From Saprospiraceae bacterium (lineage in GTDB: Bacteria; Bacteroidota; Bacteroidia; Chitinophagales; Saprospiraceae), in contig JALVEG010000233.1 in assembly GCA_027031145.1 (NCBI GenBank), forward strand, positions 1-12,103: 12,103 bases of DNA, read 5' to 3'. The notes under the pieces are model-generated. The model did no database searches. It saw only the letters and a list, made by a program, of their open reading frames with translations, and was not told the DNA's origin. This document shows positions 5,715 to 12,103 of this stretch, piece by piece (within the stretch, counting starts at the first letter, position 1; each line of letters starts with the position of its first letter). Both the position numbers and the translations under genes were made by a program.

Positions 5715-7304
5715 CTATTTAGATACAGAATCAGCCGATTTGAATATTCTACTCCAATTTATGCCGTTTGACATACTTCCGTTTTTAGTTGAGAACCATA
5801 TAAACAGTGGTTTACCAACGATATGATCTTCAGGAACAAAGCCCCAAAAACGCGAATCTTCGGAATTGTGTCTGTTGTCACCCATTGCCCAATAATAATT
5901 TTGCTTAAAAGTGTATGAATCAACTTCCTTGCCATTTATATAAATCTTGCCGTTTTTAACACTTAGATCATTATTTTCGTAAACATTGATTATCCTGTTG
6001 TAAAGAGCGATATTTTCAGGCGTCAATTTAACTGTTTTACCTTTTTCAGGTATCCAAATAGGTCCGTAATTGTCCAGACTCCATTTATTAAAATGTTTTG
6101 GGTCATTTGGAAAAAGGGTAGGGTCAATCTTGTTTTCTACTATCTCCAATATTTTTTCTCCACTTGCATCATTTATCTTTTTTAATTGCTCATCATCAAG
6201 GAAGTAATAAATACCCCTGCCATGAGCACTGGTGATTCCCCATTTCTCCAATTTCTTTTTACTTATTTTTAATCTTTTTTTAGCAATGTATTTAAATTGT
6301 CTGTGAGTAGGATCTCTTTGCTTTACTCCGTCAATATAAATTTCTCTGTCTTTTATCAATAGAGTATCACCTGCCTGAGCTACACATCTTTTGATATAAT
6401 GATCTTTTTTATCAATTGGTCTTACAATGACATCATTAGTTTTTACTTTTTGTCTAAGTTCCGGATCATATTGCAGGTATTCAGATAGATTTTGCTTAAC
6501 CTGACTTACTGCATACGATCTGGTCGATGTAAGATAGATACTGTCACCGGCAGGCCAGTTAAAAACGATCAATTTATTTCTTTCTACCTGCTCGATAGGT
6601 TTAAGTCTATAATATGGTAAACTTGGTTTTGTCAAATATGATTCGGTATTTAAAAAAGGGATTCTGTTATGCAACAAAGGAACCATCGCTACAGTCATAG
6701 GAGTCCTGATACCATAATGAGCCTTACTGACAAAAAGATAATCCCCGACTTTCAATGAGCCTTCCATTGAAGGGGTAGGTATAACGTATGCTTCGATCAG
6801 GAACATTCTGATAAATGCCGCAGCAAAAATAGCAAAGGTCAATGATTCTATCCATTCTCTCCAAACAGGACGTTTGAATGGATTTTTTTGCATTATTTTG
6901 TTATACTCTCTTTGTTTTCCTTCTTTTTTTGCTTTTGCAAGTTTGTCGTTTATTTCTTTTTCTAAAGTAACAGCCGGGCCTTTATATTTAGCATTTTTAT
7001 CAAATGCTAATATGAAAAAAGCTAACGGTGCATAAAAAAAAGTCAATACAGTCCATTTGAAATCGTATTTTCCAAATGATTTCACCAAATCTATGGACAT
7101 GCTTATGAAAACAAAAAAATTGACTATAGGAATAAACAGATATATTACTTTCCAGGTCTTTTTCCCGATAATTTTAGCCATTTCGATGAAATTCATCACG
7201 GGTATCAATCCTTTCCATCCTTCAACATTGGCTTTTGGAAACAGGAAAAACAAACTAATACTTAATAAAATATATGAAACGATAAAAAATAATAATACTG
7301 TCAC
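5715..7304 (-). CDS. lepB: Signal peptidase I, long Bacteroidota form
   Basis: A 529-residue leader peptidase, much longer than the ~324-residue E. coli enzyme. The first ~110 residues hold several hydrophobic segments (about 2-22, 53-72, 87-101), an N-terminal module common in Bacteroidota LepB. A basic linker (115-150) follows, then a further membrane segment (152-170). The S26 catalytic region follows: Ser179 in PTPSMEGSL is the nucleophile and Lys305 in DHYIKRCVAQAGD the general base. GDNRHNSEDSRFWGFVP (475-491) is the conserved box E. About 160 residues between box D and box E form a family-typical insertion. It removes signal peptides from exported proteins at the inner membrane. The start is GTG at 7304: an in-frame TAG lies a few codons upstream and no other good start comes before residue 37. 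A perfect 16-bp palindrome lies just upstream (7322-7376). Confidence 0.96.
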   Translation of the reverse strand: MTVLLFFIVSYILLSISLFFLFPKANVEGWKGLIPVMNFIEMAKIIGKKTWKVIYLFIPIVNFFVFISMSIDLVKSFGKYDFKWTVLTFFYAPLAFFILAFDKNAKYKGPAVTLEKEINDKLAKAKKEGKQREYNKIMQKNPFKRPVWREWIESLTFAIFAAAFIRMFLIEAYVIPTPSMEGSLKVGDYLFVSKAHYGIRTPMTVAMVPLLHNRIPFLNTESYLTKPSLPYYRLKPIEQVERNKLIVFNWPAGDSIYLTSTRSYAVSQVKQNLSEYLQYDPELRQKVKTNDVIVRPIDKKDHYIKRCVAQAGDTLLIKDREIYIDGVKQRDPTHRQFKYIAKKRLKISKKKLEKWGITSAHGRGIYYFLDDEQLKKINDASGEKILEIVENKIDPTLFPNDPKHFNKWSLDNYGPIWIPEKGKTVKLTPENIALYNRIINVYENNDLSVKNGKIYINGKEVDSYTFKQNYYWAMGDNRHNSEDSRFWGFVPEDHIVGKPLFIWFSTKNGSMSNGINWSRIFKSADSVSK

Positions 7305-7321
7305 TTTGCTATGATTTTGAT

Positions 7322-7376
7322 GTAACTACTCAGGTAGGTGTTTTTTCAACCAAAATGACTCTACCTGAGTAGTTAC
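7322..7376. repeat. Perfect 16-bp inverted repeat upstream of lepB
   Basis: The left arm 7322-7337 (GTAACTACTCAGGTAG) is the exact reverse complement of the right arm 7361-7376, with a 23-nt spacer. The right half, 7338-7376, shares roughly 80% identity with 8459-8496 on the other side of the CDF gene. No T-run follows on either strand, so it is not a classical terminator. If transcribed with lepB, it would form a stem in the 5' leader, ending 18 nt before the GTG start. Confidence 0.75.
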
Positions 7377-7484
7377 GTTTTGATAAAATAAAAAAAATGT
7401 TCTTTAAAAAAACTTCAAAGGTAGTAAAAAATTGTCAATGCCTACAAATATTAGATAAGTGTAATGATGATTTCGATAAAAGTT

Positions 7485-8363
7485 TTATAAAGATCGGGAA
7501 TCTTTTGGCTCAACATGAATATTAATATCAATATTCGGAAAATCAATATTTATTTTTTCTTCCAGTTCATCACAATAGTCATGAGCCTTTCTGACAGTAA
7601 CATTTTCATTGACTTTTAATGTAAAATCAAGGTATTTTTGAGGTCCTGATTTTCTGCTTCTCAATCTTTGATATTCAATTTCCTGTTTTTTATCGATATA
7701 GTCATCTATGATTTTTTTTATTCTTTCCATTTCTTCTTTTGGAAGCTGGGAGTCTACAAGAGGAGAAAAAGCATTGTTTAACAATTGAAAAGCTTCATAA
7801 ATTATCAGTAATGCAACCAAAATGGCAATAACAGGATCAAGCCATGAATACCCGGTAATATAAATTAGAAGAAAACCAAATGCAACCCCGGCAGATGTGT
7901 AAATATCTGTTTTTAAGTGTAAAGCATCTGCTTCAAGAGCAATGGAATCATGTTTCTTTGCAGCAGAATACAATTTTCTTGAAACAAAATAATTAATAAC
8001 CATTGAAACTAACATAACGATGATTCCATATTCAATAAATTCAATTTTCCCCTTTGTGATAAACCTTTTTACAGCTTCATAAATAATCCAAATCGCAGCG
8101 ATGAAAATTAATAATGCTTCCAAAACTCCTGAAATGTTTTCGTATTTTCCATGTCCGTAAGGATGATCTTCATCGGGTGGTTTTGATGATATCTTTATAG
8201 AAATAAATGCGATTAAAGACGCTAAAAGATCTATTCCCGAATGAATGGCTTCGGACATTAAACTTACAGATCCCGTAATTATGCCTATTATCAGTTTTAT
8301 AATAATAAGAAACAGATTTGAAAAAATAGAAAGTCGTGCTATTTTAATTTTTTCATTGACCAT
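7485..8363 (-). CDS. Cation diffusion facilitator (CDF) family metal transporter
   Basis: A 292-residue CDF protein that would export Zn2+ or another divalent cation from the cytoplasm by proton antiport. Six membrane segments can be placed at about 11-32, 38-58, 79-97, 110-128, 152-170 and 175-195. The metal site has His41 and Asp45 in helix 2 (SEAIHSGID) and His149 and Asp153 in helix 5 (ALHLKTD). This HxxxD/HxxxD arrangement is typical of Zn-type CDFs. The loop motif DEDHPYGHGKYE (64-75) is also diagnostic. Residues ~205-292 form the cytoplasmic dimerisation domain, containing HDYCDELEEKI and a final INIHVEP. The start ATG at 8363 is clear. The gene stands alone, transcribed divergently from the M14 gene, with a related palindrome on each side. 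The metal preference (Zn, Fe, Mn, Co) is not certain from sequence. Confidence 0.94.
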   Translation of the reverse strand: MVNEKIKIARLSIFSNLFLIIIKLIIGIITGSVSLMSEAIHSGIDLLASLIAFISIKISSKPPDEDHPYGHGKYENISGVLEALLIFIAAIWIIYEAVKRFITKGKIEFIEYGIIVMLVSMVINYFVSRKLYSAAKKHDSIALEADALHLKTDIYTSAGVAFGFLLIYITGYSWLDPVIAILVALLIIYEAFQLLNNAFSPLVDSQLPKEEMERIKKIIDDYIDKKQEIEYQRLRSRKSGPQKYLDFTLKVNENVTVRKAHDYCDELEEKINIDFPNIDINIHVEPKDSRSL

Positions 8364-8367
8364 TAAA

Positions 8368-8375
8368 CAAAGATA
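8368..8375 (-). promoter_or_regulatory. Possible -7 element for the CDF gene
   Basis: On the minus strand this reads TATCTTTG, an exact match to the Bacteroidota -7 consensus TAnnTTTG. Only four bases separate it from the ATG, so the transcript would be leaderless or nearly so. I do not see a matching TTTG at the -33 position, which weakens the call. Confidence 0.2.
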
Positions 8376-8419
8376 TTGTAATTTTATTAAATAATATTTT
8401 TATTTATGTTATTTTTACA

Positions 8420-8496
8420 GTATCTACACAGTTAGAGTGCTTTTGAAGTGAAAAAAGAGTGTTTTTCAGCCAAAATGATTCTGTCTGAGTCGATAC
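8420..8496. repeat. Imperfect inverted repeat, second copy of the lepB-upstream family
   Basis: The left arm 8420-8436 (GTATCTACACAGTTAGA) and right arm 8480-8496 (TCTGTCTGAGTCGATAC) are complementary at 13 of 17 positions. The right half matches the copy at 7338-7376, sharing CCAAAATGA and CTGAGT and ending in TAC, in the same orientation. It sits in the 160-nt divergent region between the CDF and M14 genes and could carry regulatory sites or simply be a decayed dispersed repeat. Confidence 0.6.
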
Positions 8497-8523
8497 TTTT
8501 TATCTAAATAATAATTTGAACGT

Positions 8524-9768
8524 ATGAAAGATCTGAAAATATATTTTCCGGTTGTTTTGTTTTTAATTTTATTAAGCTCTTGTACCCATAGATATTATTC
8601 AAGAAATGATTACAAGTATCCTAAGCCTGTTGATACTTATGATAAACAAATAAATTATCAGATTAAGAAGATTTATTCTGAAGGAAATGTTTTTGTCGAT
8701 AATACTTTTGATGGAGCCGGAATGAATGGATTTAAGAGATTAGATGATAGTACATATCAGGTTACCATTGAACCGGAAAATTTTCCTGTAAATGATAGCC
8801 CATGGTTTTCTTTTAAAATATGGAGCGATACAATCAGAAAAGTTTATTTAAAACTTAATTACTTACATGGTCATCATCGTTATATTCCTAAGATAAGTTC
8901 GGACAGGATTCATTGGAAAATGATAGATACAACGCATCTTGATATTGCCAATGACAGAAGTTATGCCGTTTTTTCACTTGAATTGGATACAGCCAAACTT
9001 TGGGTTTCTGCACAGGAACTAATCAATTCCACGGATGTTAAAGAATGGATGAAAAATTTAAGGGACAATAAGTATATTCATGATATAAGATCTATTGGTA
9101 AAAGCAAATTGGGAAGAGATATTGATTATTATAGAATAGGAAAGGGAAGTTCAGCAGGGAAGGATGTGATAGTTTTACTCAGCAGACAGCATCCCCCCGA
9201 AATATCGGGATTTCTCGCGATGAAATCTTTTATAGATGAATTACTTGTCGAAAATAAGTTGACTTCGGATTTTTATGATAAATATGATATATGGGTATTC
9301 CCGCTTCTTAATCCGGATGGTGTTGATCTTGGACACTGGAGACACAATGCCAATGGAGTTGATCTTAACAGGGATTGGGCATATTACCGCCAACCTGAAA
9401 TTGATGCTGTTACCGGTTTTATTGTTAAAAATGCAAAATCGAAAAAAAATAAAGTTGTTCTTAGTATTGATTTCCATTCGACACAAAAGGATGTTTATTA
9501 TCTCTATGATGATAGTTTCAAAACGGAACTGCATGATCTTGTAAAATATTGGATCAATAGCATTGACAGACTGATATATCCGTTTACAAGTGTGAAATCA
9601 CCTGAACCTCTCTCGAAACCATATTCAAAAGTTTGGTTTTATATGCAGTTCAAGGCAGAAAGCCTGACTTATGAAGTCGGTGATGAAACTCCAAGGGATA
9701 TTATTGATAAAAAAGCGCGCATTGCGGCGGTTACAATGATGGATCTTTTAATAGGTGATGATGATTAA
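8524..9768 (+). CDS. M14-family zinc carboxypeptidase lipoprotein
   Basis: A 414-residue lipoprotein with signal MKDLKIYFPVVLFLILLSS and lipobox Cys20. Residues ~52-165 resemble the beta-sandwich N-domain of cytosolic-type carboxypeptidases (FDGAGMNGF, then PWFSFKIW and an SSDRIHWKMID segment). The M14 catalytic domain covers ~180-410. Zinc ligands His223 and Glu226 lie in SRQHPPEISG and His318 in IDFHST. Substrate-binding Asn282-Arg283 lie in GVDLNRDW, and the catalytic Glu384 in LTYEVGDE. All are present, so an active metallocarboxypeptidase is expected. It would act on peptides or peptidoglycan stems in the periplasm or at the surface; the substrate is unknown. The following lipoprotein gene begins at its stop codon, so the two are probably translated together. 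Confidence 0.92.
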   Translation: MKDLKIYFPVVLFLILLSSCTHRYYSRNDYKYPKPVDTYDKQINYQIKKIYSEGNVFVDNTFDGAGMNGFKRLDDSTYQVTIEPENFPVNDSPWFSFKIWSDTIRKVYLKLNYLHGHHRYIPKISSDRIHWKMIDTTHLDIANDRSYAVFSLELDTAKLWVSAQELINSTDVKEWMKNLRDNKYIHDIRSIGKSKLGRDIDYYRIGKGSSAGKDVIVLLSRQHPPEISGFLAMKSFIDELLVENKLTSDFYDKYDIWVFPLLNPDGVDLGHWRHNANGVDLNRDWAYYRQPEIDAVTGFIVKNAKSKKNKVVLSIDFHSTQKDVYYLYDDSFKTELHDLVKYWINSIDRLIYPFTSVKSPEPLSKPYSKVWFYMQFKAESLTYEVGDETPRDIIDKKARIAAVTMMDLLIGDDD

Positions 9769-9769
9769 T

Positions 9770-10603
9770 ATGGATAGTAAAATAAAAATACTAAGCATAA
9801 TCATTGTTTTTATATTATTATCTTGTGGAAAATCCGCTAAAACTTCACAAAACAATTCTTCAATTAATAATATTAAATGGCATTGGGAAGATGAATTCAA
9901 TGAAAAGGATAAAATCAAATTAAAAACATGGATTGAAAAGACTGTTTTTGCTACTGAAAAAACACTTGGTAATTTTCCGTTTGACATAAATATTTATTTT
10001 CATAAAAGCAAAAGTTCCAGGGAACCTGTTCCCTGGGCACATACCGAAAGAGGTGATACTCAATCAGTTCATTTTTTTGTATCTCCGGATTATCCATTGG
10101 AAGATTTTATTGATGATTGGACGGCTCCGCATGAGATAAGTCATCTTACACTTCCTTTTCTCGGTAAAAAGTATTCGTGGTTTGCCGAAGGTTATGCCAC
10201 ATATATGCAATGTCAAATCATGAATACAATGGGAACTATGTCTGATAAAGAAACGAAAGAAAAATATAGATCTAAGATCGATGATGTCAAAGATAGATTT
10301 ATGTGTGAAGCTCCCTTCGTTAAAGTGGTGGACAGTCTTAGAAAAAAGCATGATTTTCCTGCGATGTATTGGGGGAGTGTCAGCTATTTTATCAAAACTG
10401 ATTCGATGTTAAAAAATAGTGGCAAAAAGGGATTAAATCAACTTATCAAAGAATATCAGTTATGTTGCAGAAACCAAGATAAAAACATGAGTGATCTAAT
10501 AAATTCTCTCGATAGTTTAGCAGAAAGCAATATTTTTTCGGATCTCTTGAAAAAATATGAAAAAGAACCGGCTTTAAATATGATTTCAGGTTATAATAAA
10601 TGA
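9770..10603 (+). CDS. HExxH metallopeptidase-like lipoprotein
   Basis: From ATG 9770 this is a 277-residue lipoprotein (MDSKIKILSIIIVFILLS, Cys19). The core is HEISH (121-125) followed 14 residues later by Glu140 in WFAEGYATYMQ. It resembles the gluzincin zinc site (His121, His125, Glu140; catalytic Glu122) of M1/M61-like peptidase-MA families, where the WxxEGxAxY context is characteristic. The usual M1 spacing is 18 residues, so this is a shortened variant. Upstream hydrophobic strands (FDINIYFH, SVHFFVSPDYPL) fit the preceding sheet. In-frame GTG 9755 and ATGs 9758 and 9761 would overlap the M14 gene. I prefer 9770, one base after the M14 TAA, because it gives the cleanest signal peptide and fits reinitiation. 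Target unknown; it is probably a partner of the M14 enzyme (inference). Confidence 0.82.
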   Translation: MDSKIKILSIIIVFILLSCGKSAKTSQNNSSINNIKWHWEDEFNEKDKIKLKTWIEKTVFATEKTLGNFPFDINIYFHKSKSSREPVPWAHTERGDTQSVHFFVSPDYPLEDFIDDWTAPHEISHLTLPFLGKKYSWFAEGYATYMQCQIMNTMGTMSDKETKEKYRSKIDDVKDRFMCEAPFVKVVDSLRKKHDFPAMYWGSVSYFIKTDSMLKNSGKKGLNQLIKEYQLCCRNQDKNMSDLINSLDSLAESNIFSDLLKKYEKEPALNMISGYNK

Positions 10604-10631
10604 ATTTGGAATAAAATTATTTATGCAATTT

Positions 10632-10671
10632 CACAGATAATTATCAACATTTTTATGTTTTATTATCCGTG
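10632..10671. terminator. Hairpin between convergent genes, possible bidirectional terminator
   Basis: CACAGATAAT (10632-10641) pairs with ATTATCCGTG (10662-10671) with one mismatch. Within it AACAT (10646-10650) pairs with ATGTT (10655-10659) around a T4 loop. It lies between the metallopeptidase stop (10603) and the convergent Ppx stop (10703), where termination is needed both ways. No long T-run follows directly. The ATCCGTGCATTAGTGGC wording also resembles a dispersed repeat, so the call is tentative. Confidence 0.4.
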
Positions 10672-10702
10672 CATTAGTGGCTTTTTAGACCTAACTCATA
10701 AA

Positions 10703-11611
10703 TTAGTTTGTTTCATAGATCAATTCACTTATCATACCTTCCTTCATGGAATATGATGTTACTCTTAAAACTTCAGCTTTAGATATTTCCAAACTGAATT
10801 TTATCAAAATAAAAGCATATACGATCAATCTTTTTCTTTCATTTGGAATAGAGTCTATTTTTAATCTTTCTTCATATGTTGTATATGCTACGGAATCAAA
10901 AAAATCATCAAAATCATTTGGGCTGAGTTCAAATAAATGGTCATTGATATTCCTGGATTTGTGTGTGTGTAAAACCTCAAATGACCCTGCCGTACCAATC
11001 AATGTTGAAATTTTATATTTATTGATTTCATTTTGAAGTTCCACCGTATTTGTAATGAGAAATTCAAGAATGTTTTTAACAATATTTTTATCAAATGGTT
11101 CTAAGTTTTTAAACTTATGGTATAATTCAATAATTCCAATAGGATAGGATCTTTTAAAAATGATATCATTTATATCTGATATGATAAATTCAACACTTCC
11201 TCCTCCTATATCCATTATAAGATTGTACCCCTGTCTTAATGCTCCCGCTATTTTTGCACCGTTGAAGATCAGTCTTGCTTCCCGTTTACCGTCTATGATG
11301 TTGATTTTTATTCCTGTTTTTTCTTCCAGGATTTTGGCAAATTCAACTCCATTTGCAGATCTCCTGAACATGGAAGTTCCATAGGCTAGATATTTATCAA
11401 CATTGTATTTTTTTAGCAATGATTTGAATTGCATTAATACATTTAAGCCCCTGGTGATAGCTTCATCATCCACAGAATCAAAACCACCATATGCAAGTTT
11501 AACAAAATGCCGGCTACGATTTATGACATTAATTTCTCCATTATTGCCTTTTTCGACAATTATCATGTGAAAGGTATTTGTCCCCAAATCTATTGCAGCA
11601 TATCTTTTCAT
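10703..11611 (-). CDS. Ppx/GppA family exopolyphosphatase / pppGpp phosphatase
   Basis: A 302-residue member of the ASKHA-fold Ppx/GppA family, which hydrolyses terminal phosphates of polyphosphate or converts pppGpp to ppGpp in the cytoplasm. Motifs in order: phosphate-1 loop AAIDLGTNTFHMIIVE (5-20), YGTSMFRRSANG (77-88), the region holding the probable catalytic Glu111 (DGKREARLIFNG, 108-119), phosphate-2 loop MDIGGGSVEFI (133-143), GTAGSFEVL (206-214), and VTSYSMKEGMISELI at the end. The length matches the short family form without the C-terminal HD-like domain of the ~510-residue E. coli Ppx. Substrate choice cannot be read from sequence. The ATG shares its A with the stop of the upstream lipoprotein gene (TAATG), indicating translational coupling. 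It is convergent with the metallopeptidase gene. Confidence 0.93.
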   Translation of the reverse strand: MKRYAAIDLGTNTFHMIIVEKGNNGEINVINRSRHFVKLAYGGFDSVDDEAITRGLNVLMQFKSLLKKYNVDKYLAYGTSMFRRSANGVEFAKILEEKTGIKINIIDGKREARLIFNGAKIAGALRQGYNLIMDIGGGSVEFIISDINDIIFKRSYPIGIIELYHKFKNLEPFDKNIVKNILEFLITNTVELQNEINKYKISTLIGTAGSFEVLHTHKSRNINDHLFELSPNDFDDFFDSVAYTTYEERLKIDSIPNERKRLIVYAFILIKFSLEISKAEVLRVTSYSMKEGMISELIYETN

Positions 11612-12103
11612 TATTTTGCAGGCTTATATCTTCCGTTTTTTAAATCATCAAAAAATCTGATTCCCATATCGGTCATACTATTTGCAAAAAGAGGTTTCCC
11701 CTTTTCATCATAAAATAAAAAATAATAACAACCCGGACTATGGAAAAAATCAGCTTCAATTATCGGATTTCCTTTTTTTAGAAATACAACATGCCCCATT
11801 GGTTTGCATGACGATTTTACCGCAGGAGTTCTTCTGAGATTTATATTACTCAGAAAACTTCTGATCGATGCATTATTGTCCTGACTCATTGAAAAGTCAA
11901 GATCTTCAAAAATAACATCAAGATAATCGGCATATTTATAGATCTGATCATAAATGTGCTTAGGCAATGGTCTGTATCTTGTTATTTCTTCCGGTTTGGA
12001 ATTCTCTTTTTTAGCTGATATATTGGCATTGCTTTTATCCGGATTCCTGTTTGTGTTTTTCGTACTATTATTACAGGAAAAAGCTAAAAATAAGGGTAAC
12101 ATC
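11611..12103 (-). CDS. Lipoprotein of unknown function, probably lacking its 5' end
   Basis: The frame runs to the window edge. An ATG at 12102 would give MLPLFLAFSC, a lipobox but with no basic n-region. The real start is therefore probably just outside the window and this entry misses a few codons. After the lipobox Cys, about 30 residues are rich in Asn, Ser and Lys (a tether). A compact ~120-residue C-terminal domain follows. It contains KSSCKPMGHVVFLKKGN and ADFFHSPGCYYFLFYDEKG, so two cysteines about 30 residues apart, and ends IRFFDDLKNGRYKPAK. I do not recognise the domain. It overlaps the Ppx/GppA gene by 1 nt and lies upstream of it, so the two form an operon. This pairs an envelope lipoprotein with a cytoplasmic phosphatase. 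Confidence 0.78.
   Translation of the reverse strand, partial: MLPLFLAFSCNNSTKNTNRNPDKSNANISAKKENSKPEEITRYRPLPKHIYDQIYKYADYLDVIFEDLDFSMSQDNNASIRSFLSNINLRRTPAVKSSCKPMGHVVFLKKGNPIIEADFFHSPGCYYFLFYDEKGKPLFANSMTDMGIRFFDDLKNGRYKPAK

Overview
This AT-rich window looks like chromosome of a Bacteroidota bacterium. Pointers are the secreted proteins with short lipoprotein signals, the long Bacteroidota-type signal peptidase I with an N-terminal membrane extension and a large insertion, the scarcity of Shine-Dalgarno sites, one promoter matching the Bacteroidota TTTG/TAnnTTTG pattern, and palindromic repeats of kinds I associate with this phylum. I cannot name a genus.

Layout, left to right. (1) 1-910: the 3' part of pheT, cut by the window edge. 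(2) 911-1538: no gene. From about 1006 to 1440 it is a run of palindromes that look like dispersed repeats. (3) 1539-3884, plus strand: a secreted CocE/NonD (S15-like) serine hydrolase, then an FKBP-type prolyl isomerase lipoprotein. (4) 4158-4619, plus strand: a stand-alone two-CBS-domain protein with a plausible promoter and a strong terminator. (5) 4620-5214: no gene. An inverted pair of GC-rich hairpins lies inside a segment bounded by a 23-bp exact direct repeat, and the right copy of that repeat forms the last codons of the next gene. (6) 5215-7304, minus strand: lepB followed 8 nt later by a small multi-pass membrane protein. (7) 7485-8363, minus strand: a CDF-family divalent cation transporter with related palindromes on both sides. 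(8) 8524-10603, plus strand: an M14 metallocarboxypeptidase lipoprotein and an HExxH metallopeptidase-like lipoprotein, arranged for coupled translation. (9) 10703-12103, minus strand: a short Ppx/GppA phosphatase overlapping by 1 nt an upstream unknown lipoprotein that runs off the window.

Most identifiable genes serve the cell envelope or protein turnover: a signal peptidase, a lipoprotein foldase, a secreted acyl/peptide hydrolase, two zinc-peptidase-type lipoproteins and a metal exporter. I see no defence system, prophage, CRISPR array, tRNA or rRNA. The less ordinary content is the intergenic repeats, the duplicated gene end at 4702-5235, and three gene pairings involving poorly described envelope proteins.
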